From: Nesterenkonia sp. PF2B19
GTDB lineage: Bacteria > Actinomycetota > Actinomycetes > Actinomycetales > Micrococcaceae
Reading direction: 5' to 3'
NCBI RefSeq assembly: GCF_001758425.2
Contig: NZ_MDSS02000003.1
Coordinates: forward strand, 59,486 to 123,485
Length of the DNA stretch: 64,000 nucleotides
A model generated the notes under the pieces. It searched no databases. It saw only the letters and a program-made list of their open reading frames with translations, and had not been told where the DNA came from. The position numbers were made by a program, and so were the translations under genes. Shown in pieces: positions 17,719 through 24,824 of the stretch (the first letter of the stretch is position 1; each line of letters starts with the position of its first letter).

Positions 17719-18252
17719 TCAGACGCCGAACGGTGCGGGGTACCGGATCGTCCCCGTCGGCAGTGGGCAACCGGTGAGGCTGAGTGCCATCAGAGCCTCG
17801 TCAGGGACGTCGAAGCCGACCCTGATCCCGTGGGAGGAGGCTCGTTCGAAGCCGAACCGGGGGTAGTACTCAGGGTGGCCCAGCACGACGACGGCGTCCT
17901 CGCCCAAGTCCCGGGCGGCGTCGAGGCCGGCGCGGGTGGCGGCCGATCCCGCTCCGGTGCGTTGGTGAACCGGGACGACCGAGCAGGGAGCCAGGGCCAG
18001 GGCCGGCATCTCACCGATGTGGCAGCGGGTCAGCAAGGCGTGGCCCACCGGCTCACCCTCCGGTGTCAGCGCCAGCATGGAGAGCCCGGGGATCCAGGCA
18101 GGGTCCTGCCGGAGAGCGTCCACCAGATCTGCCTCGGCGCTGGTCTCGAAGGCGGCGCGCGTGATGCGGCGCACGGCGGCCGCATCGGCGGGATCCGTCG
18201 GCGATTCGGGGCGTGTGCGCCACCCGGACGCTCGGGCCGCGTGACTGGTCAT
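17719..18252 (-). CDS. GNAT family N-acetyltransferase
   Basis: 177 aa. Acetyl-CoA-binding core VVPVHQRTGAGSAATRAGLDAARDLGEDAVVVLGHPEYYPRFGFERAS, with the (Q/R)xxGxG/A loop as QRTGAGS and the terminal YPRFGF motif found in YhbS-type acetyltransferases. The start at ATG 18252 is fixed by TATCGT 7 nt upstream. Substrate unknown. It ends 45 bp before the PucR-type start. Confidence 0.85.
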   Translation of the reverse strand: MTSHAARASGWRTRPESPTDPADAAAVRRITRAAFETSAEADLVDALRQDPAWIPGLSMLALTPEGEPVGHALLTRCHIGEMPALALAPCSVVPVHQRTGAGSAATRAGLDAARDLGEDAVVVLGHPEYYPRFGFERASSHGIRVGFDVPDEALMALSLTGCPLPTGTIRYPAPFGV

Positions 18253-18257
18253 GCGGC

Positions 18258-18277
18258 TCACGATACCGCCGCCGTCG
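18258..18277 (-). promoter_or_regulatory. 20-bp promoter block shared with the PucR gene (copy 2)
   Basis: Identical to 17679-17698 over 20 bp, in the same orientation and at the same distance (5 nt) from an ATG. Includes the -10 box TATCGT. Confidence 0.6.
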
Positions 18278-18292
18278 TGGGTTCCGGCCGTT

Positions 18293-18356
18293 CTGCACCC
18301 CGAAATCACGTCTGCCTCACCAGATATGGCGGTGCGATCGTGATTCCGGGGTGCAG
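18293..18356. repeat. Palindromic element C (REP-like variant)
   Basis: Arms ctgcaccccgaaatcacg (18293-18310) and cgtgattccggggtgcag (18339-18356) pair at 17 of 18 positions around a 28-nt loop, the same loop length as A1 and A2. It lies in the 133-bp gap between the GNAT start and the xylanase stop. It could also end the xylanase transcript. Confidence 0.8.
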
Positions 18357-18385
18357 AGTCTCGGCCTGGGGTCAGGGCCTGCGCA

Positions 18386-19111
18386 TCACGGGGCGGTGTG
18401 GACCGTCACGGACGAGCTGCCGGAGGACTGGTAGCCCTCGGTGGCCATGACCTGGTAGTCGTGGCTGCCCAGCGGCATGCCGGCCTGCTCCCACGCGTGG
18501 AAGTGGTTCGCCGTGGTGATCGACCCGCTGGTGCGCGTGTCATGCCGGACGCTCCAGTACTGCTGGAACGTCTGGGTGCCGTCGATCGACGGCTCCTCGA
18601 CCCGAGTGGTCTCGTAGATGTCGTAGTAGCTGCCGTCCGACCAGAAGGTGCCCTTGTAGTCACCGGTGGGACGGTAGGTGCCGTAGTCCTCGATGATGTA
18701 GTACTCCACGAGCGGGCCACGGGTCCAGCCGTAGAGGGCCAGGTAGCCGTTGCCCGACGGGTTGAACGTCGCGGAGTAGTCCACGGTCCGGGACGTACCG
18801 GTGGACCAGCCCTTTCCGACGACGAAGTTCCCGGTGTCGCCCCACTGCGTGGAGTAGCTGCCGCCCGGTTCCAGGTTCATGGTGATGGTCCCGGGGGCGT
18901 CGGTCCAGAACGTGTAGAAGTAGCCGTCGTGGTATCCCTGGGTGTCCTCGTAGACGGGCTGGGCCGAGGCTGGGGTGGCCAGAACGGCCCCGCACAGCAT
19001 GGCCAGCGCAGCAGCGACGGCGACGGCGCGGCGGTGCAGAAGTCGGCGGATGCGGCCGGTGGACGGGGGTCGTGTCGCCGTCCGGGCGGGCGGCGTCTGA
19101 GCGGTGGTCAT
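18386..19111 (-). CDS. Secreted endo-1,4-beta-xylanase, glycoside hydrolase family 11
   Basis: 241 aa. A Sec signal peptide ([29 protein letters not shown]) precedes the GH11 beta-jelly-roll. The nucleophile glutamate is in [13 protein letters not shown] and the acid/base glutamate in [15 protein letters not shown]. Aromatic cleft residues and the thumb segment ([17 protein letters not shown], normally PSIxGTxTFxQYWSVR) are present. It cleaves internal bonds of xylan outside the cell. There is no carbohydrate-binding module. ATG 19111 is chosen because GAAAGGTGATGA lies before it; an ATG at 19144 has no such site. Confidence 0.93.
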   Translation of the reverse strand: MTTAQTPPARTATRPPSTGRIRRLLHRRAVAVAAALAMLCGAVLATPASAQPVYEDTQGYHDGYFYTFWTDAPGTITMNLEPGGSYSTQWGDTGNFVVGKGWSTGTSRTVDYSATFNPSGNGYLALYGWTRGPLVEYYIIEDYGTYRPTGDYKGTFWSDGSYYDIYETTRVEEPSIDGTQTFQQYWSVRHDTRTSGSITTANHFHAWEQAGMPLGSHDYQVMATEGYQSSGSSSVTVHTAP

Positions 19112-19120
19112 GGGAATGTC

Positions 19121-19164
19121 ATCACCTTTCGTAGGAATGTTCATGTTCCGGCGAGGAAGGTGAT
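19121..19164 (-). promoter_or_regulatory. 5' leader hairpin that can mask the xylanase ribosome binding site
   Basis: In the leader, ATCACCTT (19157-19164 read on the minus strand) is perfectly complementary to AAGGTGAT (19121-19128), which holds the Shine-Dalgarno sequence of the xylanase. An inner GGAA/TTCC pair strengthens the fold. Translation control is inferred. Confidence 0.4.
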
Positions 19165-19265
19165 CAGGCTTCCGTGGCCGGTTCGGAGCTGTGTACCGGG
19201 TTGCGGCACCGAGGGTGCGGCGGGAGATCGGCGGGTGAGCTCATTTTGTTCTCCCGATGAACGAA

Positions 19266-19294
19266 AATGTAGTGCACGTCACATCTCCTGGCAA
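19266..19294 (-). promoter_or_regulatory. Promoter of the xylanase gene (TTGCCA-17-TACATT)
   Basis: The -35 TTGCCA (19289-19294) and -10 TACATT (19266-19271) on the minus strand are 17 bp apart. They imply a leader of about 150 nt before the GH11 start. Confidence 0.6.
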
Positions 19295-19356
19295 GTGTTC
19301 ACCTCTCTCGGGGTGAGTCTTCGTGACGGACTGTGGGGCCGAGACCGCTTCACACG

Positions 19357-19362
19357 TACAGT
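19357..19362 (+). promoter_or_regulatory. Leaderless -10 box TACAGT for the YwaF-like gene
   Basis: TACAGT lies 6 nt before GTG 19369, which decides that start over an upstream GTG at 19333. Confidence 0.5.
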
Positions 19363-19368
19363 GGAGAT

Positions 19369-20187
19369 GTGAGCCCTGTGATCGCCGCCGCCGCACCTGA
19401 GGTCTTCGGCGGGCGCCATCTGGCTCTGCTGGGACTGGCGGCCGTGCTGGGCGTGGTGGTCGTCTGGGGCGCCCGACGGCTGCGAGGCCATCCGGCTGAG
19501 CACCGTGTGACCTGCCTGGCGGGCTGGCTGCTGCTGGCGGCGTCGTTGGCCTGGATGGGCTGGTGGATGCTCCCGGAGAACTGGGACATCGGGCGCTCAC
19601 TGCCGCTGCATTACTCGGACGTGCTGCGCATCATCGCGGCCGTCGCGCTGATCCGGCGCTCCCGCTGGGCGGTGGCCATCACCTGGTACTGGGGCCTGAC
19701 GCTCAACACCCAGGCGCTGCTGACCCCGCATCCCAGTCAGCTGCGGTTCTCACCGGTGGAGTTTCCCTTCTACTGGGGGCTGCACATCGCGGTGCTGCTG
19801 GTGGCGCTCGTCGTCGTCTGGGGACTGGGCCACCGGCCGGGATGGCGAGACTTCCGCCTCGCCTACGCGGCCGTGCTGGGGTGGGCGGCGATCGTCATGG
19901 TCCTCAACTCCTGGCTGGGCACCAACTACGGCTTCCTCAACGAGCTTCCCCCAGGCGACTCGATCCTGGATCTGCTGGGCCCGTGGCCGATCTACATCCT
20001 CTGGGAGATCGTGCTCGTTGCTGCGGTATGGGCGCTGATGACGCTGCCCTGGACACGACCGCGGCCCGGAACACTGACCACGCGGACGGCCCGTCAGCGC
20101 AGCGCGGGCGGCAGCGGACGGGGCCGGTACCGCGCCACGAAGAAGCCGCGCCAGAGCCGGGGCACCGAACCCGGAGCCCCGGACTGA
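19369..20187 (+). CDS. TIGR02206/YwaF family integral membrane protein
   Basis: 272 aa with about seven TM helices. Family signatures are SLPLHYSDVLRIIAAVALI, WYWGLTLNTQALLTP, FPFYWGLHIAVLLVALVVVWGL and NSWLGTNYGFLNELPP...LGPWPIYILWEIV. Function unknown; the family occurs in Firmicutes and Actinobacteria. The C-terminal tail (from about residue 240) is basic and low in hydrophobicity, and its coding sequence overlaps the convergent gene at 20094 by 94 bp. Confidence 0.82.
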   Translation: MSPVIAAAAPEVFGGRHLALLGLAAVLGVVVVWGARRLRGHPAEHRVTCLAGWLLLAASLAWMGWWMLPENWDIGRSLPLHYSDVLRIIAAVALIRRSRWAVAITWYWGLTLNTQALLTPHPSQLRFSPVEFPFYWGLHIAVLLVALVVVWGLGHRPGWRDFRLAYAAVLGWAAIVMVLNSWLGTNYGFLNELPPGDSILDLLGPWPIYILWEIVLVAAVWALMTLPWTRPRPGTLTTRTARQRSAGGSGRGRYRATKKPRQSRGTEPGAPD

Positions 20188-20861
20188 TACGGCGACGACG
20201 GCGCGTCCCCCTCGCGCTGCCGGAGCACCACCGCGCTGTGAGCCGGGGCGCCCGGATCGTAGGGGTGGTTGGGGTCGTAGAGCAGCAGTTCCAGCTCGCC
20301 CGCCGGGGAGCGCCGGTACCCGTGGCAAACCGCCTGGTGGTTGCGACCCAGCGCCGAGGGGCGCAGCGAGTGGACGCTCACCAGCCCGAGGACCACGGGG
20401 ACGCCGTCGTCGAGCGAGGCCAGGGCGCGCCGAACCTCCCTCCGGGTGAGCCCGATCAGCCACCCGGTGGGCATCGCGCTCCACGTCAGGTACCGAAGTC
20501 CGTTCAGGGCGCCGTGCCAGCCGCTGAGCATGCTGTGGCGTTGGCGGGCCCGAATGTGATCGGCCAGCGGATGCCCGTCCGGCGGGACGCCCGGAGACGT
20601 CCCGTCTGCGGTGCGGAAGTCCTCAGACGTCGACGGCGGCACCTTCGCCTCGGCGTGGAGGTGGTCCAGCGCGGAGAACGCCATCCCGCCGCATCGCCCG
20701 CGTCCGGTCCAGGTGACCTTCCGGCCCACCACCGGGGGCAGTCGGCCGGAGAAGAGCACGTCCACGAAGCGGTTCGGGAACCGGAAGGCATGGCGCCGGG
20801 GATCGAAACCGGTGCGGCGGCCGAGGTCCGCCGAGGCGGGGGACTCCGGGATGCGCTCCAT
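20094..20861 (-). CDS. Hypothetical protein with papain-like Cys/His/Asp pattern
   Basis: 255 aa, no signal peptide or TM segment. I do not recognise a named family. The pattern GRGRCGGMAFSALDHLHA (Cys57), GRNHQAVCHGYRR (His175) and LLLYDPNHP (Asp196/Asn198) has the order and spacing of a C39-like or papain-fold cysteine peptidase or acyltransferase, which is inference. ATG 20861 is preferred because TACGGT lies 6 nt upstream. It is divergent from DUF2332 and overlaps the YwaF-like gene at its 3' end. Confidence 0.6.
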   Translation of the reverse strand: MERIPESPASADLGRRTGFDPRRHAFRFPNRFVDVLFSGRLPPVVGRKVTWTGRGRCGGMAFSALDHLHAEAKVPPSTSEDFRTADGTSPGVPPDGHPLADHIRARQRHSMLSGWHGALNGLRYLTWSAMPTGWLIGLTRREVRRALASLDDGVPVVLGLVSVHSLRPSALGRNHQAVCHGYRRSPAGELELLLYDPNHPYDPGAPAHSAVVLRQREGDAPSSPYQSGAPGSVPRLWRGFFVARYRPRPLPPALR

Positions 20862-20867
20862 GGGTTC

Positions 20868-20873
20868 ACCGTA
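20868..20873 (-). promoter_or_regulatory. Leaderless -10 box TACGGT for the papain-like candidate
   Basis: TACGGT lies 6 nt before the ATG at 20861. Confidence 0.5.
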
Positions 20874-20907
20874 CCGGAGGGTCCTTCCGCGGATGCTGAG
20901 CTGGCCG

Positions 20908-20913
20908 TAGGGT
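20908..20913 (+). promoter_or_regulatory. Leaderless -10 box TAGGGT for the DUF2332 gene
   Basis: TAGGGT lies 6 nt before ATG 20920 and rejects an ATG-like start 6 nt earlier. Confidence 0.5.
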
Positions 20914-20919
20914 GTGGGT

Positions 20920-21912
20920 ATGCGGGAGATCACACACGACGGCGACCTGGACCACCTGCGCGAGTTCTACCGGCATTTCGGGCACGTCGAGGCGGCCCCG
21001 GTGTCGGTGCTCTACGAGGACTGGGCCCTGGGGGTCGCTGAGGACACCGAGGTGCTCGACCGCCTGCTGGCCCTGCCTCCGGAGAAGCGCCAGCCGAACC
21101 TGCTCTTCGCCGCCGCGCGGCTGCACGGCACTCCGCTCAAGGCCTGGGCGGACGCCCGCCCGCAGATCCTCGCCCACTGGGAGGACATCACCACTACGAT
21201 GCGGGAACGGCGCACCCAGACCAATGAGCCCGGGCGCAGCGCGGTGCTGAACCTCGCCCTGTCCCGGATCGAGGGCCCGGTCGCCCTCATCGAAGTGGGA
21301 GCCTCCGCCGGCCTGCTGCTCTACCCCGACTGCTGGGAGATCCGCTACGGCACGGCTGCGGGCCCCGTCACCCTGGAACCGACAGGCCCGGTGCGCGCCG
21401 AGGTGGAGCTGGACTGCGGGCTGGAAGGCATCGAGCCGCCGTCATCGCTGCCGGAGATCGCCTGGCGCGCCGGCGTGGACCTGAACCCGCTGGACCTTCG
21501 CCGGGAGGAGGACCGGGAGTGGCTGGAGCATCTGGTGTGGCCGGGCATGGAGTATCGGCTGGACCGCATCCACGCCGGCGCCCAGCTGGTGGCCGCCCAG
21601 CCGCCGTCGATCGTGCGCGGGGACCTGAACGGGATGCTGCCCCAGCTGCTGGACCAGGTGCCCTACGGGGTCACCCCGGTGGTGTTCCATTCGGCGGTGC
21701 TCGCCTACCTGCCGCTGGAGGACCGCGAGTCCTTCGCGCGCCAGGTGCGGGCCTCCCACGCCCGGTGGATCTCCAACGAGGGCTCCCGGGTGCTGCCCGA
21801 GATCACCGAGAAGCTGCCGCAGGGTGGCGACACCCCGGACTTCGTGCTGGCCCTCGACGGCGAGCCGATCGCCCGCACCGGCCCCCACGGGCAGTACGCC
21901 CAGGCACTGTGA
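20920..21912 (+). CDS. DUF2332 domain-containing protein
   Basis: 330 aa soluble protein. DUF2332 hallmarks include SVLYEDWALGVAEDTEVLDRLLALPPEKRQPNLLFAAARLHG, EPGRSAVLNLALSRIEGPVALIEVGASAGLLLYPD, WRAGVDLNPLD, the WPGMEYRLDRIHAGAQLVAAQPPSIVRGD block and VVFHSAVLAYLP. Parts (EVGASAGL; HSAVLAYL) recall a Rossmann-like methyltransferase fold, but activity is not known. Its stop overlaps the GTG of the truncated DUF4269 frame (GTGA). Confidence 0.88.
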   Translation: MREITHDGDLDHLREFYRHFGHVEAAPVSVLYEDWALGVAEDTEVLDRLLALPPEKRQPNLLFAAARLHGTPLKAWADARPQILAHWEDITTTMRERRTQTNEPGRSAVLNLALSRIEGPVALIEVGASAGLLLYPDCWEIRYGTAAGPVTLEPTGPVRAEVELDCGLEGIEPPSSLPEIAWRAGVDLNPLDLRREEDREWLEHLVWPGMEYRLDRIHAGAQLVAAQPPSIVRGDLNGMLPQLLDQVPYGVTPVVFHSAVLAYLPLEDRESFARQVRASHARWISNEGSRVLPEITEKLPQGGDTPDFVLALDGEPIARTGPHGQYAQAL

Positions 21913-22097
21913 CTCTCAGGGACCGCGCTCGGCTGGCGGAGGCGCAGCGGCTGCTGGACGGGCTCGGACTTGACGACATCTCCGGCGTCGAGGGCTGGGC
22001 GCTGGCCGGGACGCTGCCCATCGGCGTCGACATCGAGGACTCCGATCTGGATGTGGCCCTTCTGGACGACGACGTCGTCAGCGCGTGGTGCCGCTGA
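21909..22097 (+). pseudogene. Truncated DUF4269 (nucleotidyltransferase-like) remnant
   Basis: 62 aa starting at GTG 21909, coupled to the DUF2332 stop. It reads RDRARLAEAQRLLDGLGLDD..GWALAGTLPIGVDIEDSDLDVALLDDD, matching the N-terminal GTIPIGIDI-GSDLDI signature of DUF4269 proteins, which are normally about 170-180 aa. The frame ends where the convergent gene at 22078 begins. No other frame here continues the family, so this is a true truncation, not a frameshift. Confidence 0.6.
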
Positions 22098-22449
22098 AGC
22101 CGTCGGAATCGCCAGAGTCGCCGGGGTGGCCAGAGTCGCCGTGGTCGGGTTCGTCGCTGTCCGGTTCGTCGGTGGACTGCTGCTCGAGGCTCTCGAGCCG
22201 GGCCTCCAGCATGTCCAGGCGCCACCGGTCCTCGGCGGTGAGGTTCTCCTCGGCCCGGGTCGGGATGTGCGGCTCCTCCAGCTCCGGAGCGGCAGGACGC
22301 CTCTCCAGCTCGGAGAGGCGCCTCTTGAGCTGCTCGAGCTCCTCACGGTCGCCCGGTGCCCCGATCCCGCGCTCTGTCCGCGCCGTGACCACGGCGACGA
22401 TCCCGCCGACGATGATGGCGGTGAGGACGATCCAGGCGAACCACGGCAT
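22078..22449 (-). CDS. Small single-TM protein with coiled coil
   Basis: 123 aa. One N-terminal TM helix (WFAWIVLTAIIVGGIVAVVTA) is followed by a coiled-coil-prone region (EELEQLKRRLSELERR; DRWRLDMLEARLESLEQQ) and a D/S/G-rich acidic tail. No named family recognised. TACCGT 6 nt before the ATG indicates a leaderless transcript. It is divergent from the DUF4956 gene, and its tail overlaps the DUF4269 remnant by 20 bp. Confidence 0.65.
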   Translation of the reverse strand: MPWFAWIVLTAIIVGGIVAVVTARTERGIGAPGDREELEQLKRRLSELERRPAAPELEEPHIPTRAEENLTAEDRWRLDMLEARLESLEQQSTDEPDSDEPDHGDSGHPGDSGDSDGFSGTTR

Positions 22450-22455
22450 GGCCTC

Positions 22456-22461
22456 ACGGTA
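22456..22461 (-). promoter_or_regulatory. Leaderless -10 box TACCGT for the small coiled-coil gene
   Basis: TACCGT lies 6 nt before the ATG at 22449. Confidence 0.5.
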
Positions 22462-22478
22462 GCAGGGGGTCAGGCGAG

Positions 22479-22532
22479 CGCCCTACGAATTCTTGACCGA
22501 GACATCGCCGATTCATAGGGCGTTCATAAGAT
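22479..22532 (+). promoter_or_regulatory. Promoter with palindromic operator and 11-bp direct repeats upstream of DUF4956
   Basis: The inverted repeat CGCCCTACGAAT (22479-22490) / ATTCATAGGGCG (22511-22522) matches at 11 of 12 positions. A -35 TTGACC (22493-22498) lies between the arms, and a -10 TAGGGC (22516-22521), 17 bp on, lies in the right arm. ATTCATAGGGC and GTTCATAAGAT form two 11-bp direct repeats, the layout bound by OmpR/PhoP-type regulators. Confidence 0.5.
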
Positions 22533-22584
22533 CGTGCCCTTCCATGGGGACTCGACACGTCATCGAGAACCCCAGGAGAACCCC

Positions 22585-23214
22585 ATGGAACACCTCTGGA
22601 TGGTCATGGTCGACGCCGCAGCGATCCTGCTGCTGACCTTCGGCCTGTACTTCCGCCGTCACCACCGCCGGGACCTGGTCACCGCGTTCGTGGTGGTCAA
22701 CATCGGCGTCTTCGCCGTCGCCGCGGTGCTGTCCTCCCTGGAGATCGGCATCGGGGTGGGCCTCGGCCTCTTCGGCGTGCTGTCCATCATCCGGCTGCGC
22801 TCCTCCGAGATCTCCCAGCATGAGGTGGCCTATTACTTCGCCTCGCTGGCCATCGGCCTGATCGCCGGCTTCGACGGGATCGACCCCGCCCTAGGCGTCG
22901 CCCTGATCGCCCTGATCCTGCTGGCCGTGGCCCTGGTGGACTCCCGGAAGGTGCTGGGCCGGTCCCGTCAGCAGACCCTGCGCCTCGACGGCGCGGACCT
23001 CGACCTGGACACGGTGCGCGCCCGGCTCGAGCCCCTCATCGGCGCGCCGGTGCGCTCCGTGAGCATCACCCGAGTGGACCTCGTGGACGACACCATGACG
23101 GTCAACGTGCGGTGGTCCGATGCGCGCCCCCAGGACCTCCGCACCGAGGCGGACCTGGCGGGTCCGTCCGCGGCAGAGCATCCTGTGGCCGAGGGGCTGG
23201 AGCGTCGGGCATGA
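22585..23214 (+). CDS. DUF4956 domain-containing membrane protein
   Basis: 209 aa. Four N-terminal TM helices (IGVFAVAAVLSSLEIGIGVGLGLFGVLSIIRLRSSEISQHEVAYYFASLAIGLIAGF) carry the family motif GLFGVLSIIRLRS..I...E..Y.F. The soluble C-terminal domain is about 80 aa (TVRARLEPLIGAPVRSVSITRVDLVDDTMTVNVRW). DUF4956 proteins are usually paired with a VTC-domain protein, as here. The ATG is preceded by AGGAGAACCCC. It overlaps the VTC gene by ATGA. Confidence 0.9.
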   Translation: MEHLWMVMVDAAAILLLTFGLYFRRHHRRDLVTAFVVVNIGVFAVAAVLSSLEIGIGVGLGLFGVLSIIRLRSSEISQHEVAYYFASLAIGLIAGFDGIDPALGVALIALILLAVALVDSRKVLGRSRQQTLRLDGADLDLDTVRARLEPLIGAPVRSVSITRVDLVDDTMTVNVRWSDARPQDLRTEADLAGPSAAEHPVAEGLERRA

Positions 23215-24086
23215 GCCTGCCCCACGCGACCCCGCCCGGGCGCATGGTCGAGTCCCTCGCGGCCGGATTCGCCCCCATCACGCTGGACCAGCTCAACGCG
23301 CAGGCTGCGCTGCAGACCCGCGTGGACCGCAAATACGTGGTCCATGGTCCCCAGGTGGAGGCGCTGCTGCGTCACCTCCAGGAGGACCCAGCCCGGGTCC
23401 TGGAGATCTCCGGGGCACGGGCCATGCGGTACCGGTCCCTGTACTTCGACACCCCGGACCGGGTCTCCTACCTGCAGTCCACGCTGCGCCGGCGGCGTCG
23501 CTTCAAGCTGCGCACCCGCCAGTATGTGGACACCGGCCAGGCCTACCTGGAGATCAAACGCTCAGGGTCCCGCGGGGAGACGGTCAAGGAACGCACCAGC
23601 CACCCCTATGTCCAGCTGGACCGCTTCCGCGGGACCGCCGACGACGACGTCGCCGCCGCCCTGTCCTCCACCGGAGTGGACCCGGCGCGGATCGAGGAGC
23701 TGGTGCCGTCGCTGGGCACCGCCTACCGGCGCACCACGGTGCTGCTTCCTGCCGCGGAGCCGGGGGAGCCGCCGTCGCGGATGACGATCGACACCGACCT
23801 CCAGTGGACCCGGCATGTCAGCACCGCCGAGGCCGGCTCCACACCCGCACGCAGCGAGTCCCTGACCACCCCGGGCCTCGCCGTCGTCGAGACGAAGTCG
23901 GCCTCGGGCGCGGGCCAGGCGGACCGGATCCTGTGGCAGCTGGGCGTGCGGCCGACCCGGCTGTCCAAGTACTGCACCGGCCTGGCGGCGCTGTGCCCGG
24001 AGCTTCCGGCGACCCCCTGGAAGCGCACGCTGCGCCGGCACTTCGCCTCGGGGATCCACCATGGTGAGAGCCTGCCCAGCCGGTAG
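23211..24086 (+). CDS. Polyphosphate polymerase (VTC) domain-containing protein
   Basis: 291 aa tunnel-fold (TTM-like) VTC domain. Basic residues line the predicted tunnel: TRVDRKYVV, MRYRSLYFDTPD, RRRRRFKLRTRQYVDTGQAYLEIKRSG, KERTSHPY, YRRTT, and the late acidic residue of VVETKSASG. In eukaryotes this fold makes polyphosphate; in bacteria the activity is mostly assumed. Translation is coupled to DUF4956 through ATGA. The TAG stop is reused as part of the -10 box of the next gene. Confidence 0.88.
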   Translation: MSLPHATPPGRMVESLAAGFAPITLDQLNAQAALQTRVDRKYVVHGPQVEALLRHLQEDPARVLEISGARAMRYRSLYFDTPDRVSYLQSTLRRRRRFKLRTRQYVDTGQAYLEIKRSGSRGETVKERTSHPYVQLDRFRGTADDDVAAALSSTGVDPARIEELVPSLGTAYRRTTVLLPAAEPGEPPSRMTIDTDLQWTRHVSTAEAGSTPARSESLTTPGLAVVETKSASGAGQADRILWQLGVRPTRLSKYCTGLAALCPELPATPWKRTLRRHFASGIHHGESLPSR

Positions 24087-24089
24087 GGT
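24084..24089 (+). promoter_or_regulatory. Leaderless -10 box TAGGGT inside the VTC stop codon region
   Basis: TAGGGT, whose first three bases are the VTC stop codon, lies 6 nt before ATG 24096. Confidence 0.5.
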
Positions 24090-24095
24090 GCTCCC

Positions 24096-24824
24096 ATGGG
24101 GAGTCAGGAGCATACGTTGACCCGCCTGGACGGCAGTCCGATCCGGGCGCTGGTGGTGGACGACGACCCGATGCTCAGCGAAGTCCTGGCCATGGCGCTC
24201 AGTGCCGAGGGCTGGGAGCCTCACCGGGTGGGCAACGGCCAGGCCGCACTGGCCGCGGTGCGGGAGCTCCGCCCCGACGTCGTCGTGCTGGACGTGATGA
24301 TGCCCGGCATCGACGGCTTCGAGGTGGTCCGCCGGTTGCGGGCCTCCGGAGAGGATGTGCCGGTGCTGTTCCTCACCGCCAAGGACGACGTCGCCGATCG
24401 GATCGCCGGACTGACCTCCGGCGGGGACGACTACGTGACCAAGCCCTTCTCCGTGGAGGAAGTGGTGGTGCGGCTGCGCGGCATGGTGCGCCGGCACGTG
24501 CGGCATGTGGCGGAGGAGTCCTCGGTGCTGGTGGTCGGAGACCTCGTCCTGGACGAGGACACCTATGAGGTCACCCGGGCCGGGGCGCCGGTGGAGCTCA
24601 CCGCCACCGAGTTCTCCCTGCTGCGGTACCTGATGGAGAACCAGCGCAAGGTGCTGTCCAAGGCTCAGATCCTGGACGCGGTGTGGCAGTACGACGTCGG
24701 GGGCCGCTCCTCGGTGGTGGAGCTCTACATCTCCTACCTGCGGCGCAAGATCGACGCGCTCGGCCCGCCGATGATCCACACGCTGCGCGGGGTCGGCTAT
24801 TCGATCAGGGCCGCCGATGAGTGA
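24096..24824 (+). CDS. OmpR/PhoB-type response regulator
   Basis: 242 aa. Receiver domain: acidic pocket VVDDDPM, phosphoacceptor Asp in VVLDVMMPG, Thr in LFLTAKD, Lys in VTKPFS. The Trans_reg_C winged helix follows (VELTATEFSLLRYLMENQRKVLSKAQILDAVWQYDVGGRSSVVELYISYLRRKID, ending LRGVGYSIR). It overlaps its kinase by 8 nt. The direct repeats before DUF4956 are a plausible target. Confidence 0.93.
   Translation: MGSQEHTLTRLDGSPIRALVVDDDPMLSEVLAMALSAEGWEPHRVGNGQAALAAVRELRPDVVVLDVMMPGIDGFEVVRRLRASGEDVPVLFLTAKDDVADRIAGLTSGGDDYVTKPFSVEEVVVRLRGMVRRHVRHVAEESSVLVVGDLVLDEDTYEVTRAGAPVELTATEFSLLRYLMENQRKVLSKAQILDAVWQYDVGGRSSVVELYISYLRRKIDALGPPMIHTLRGVGYSIRAADE

Noticed and set aside
22085..22462. Plus-strand continuation of DUF4269 in another frame
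   Set aside because: The frames read as S/E/P-rich antisense of the acidic tail of the 22078-22449 gene and do not match DUF4269.
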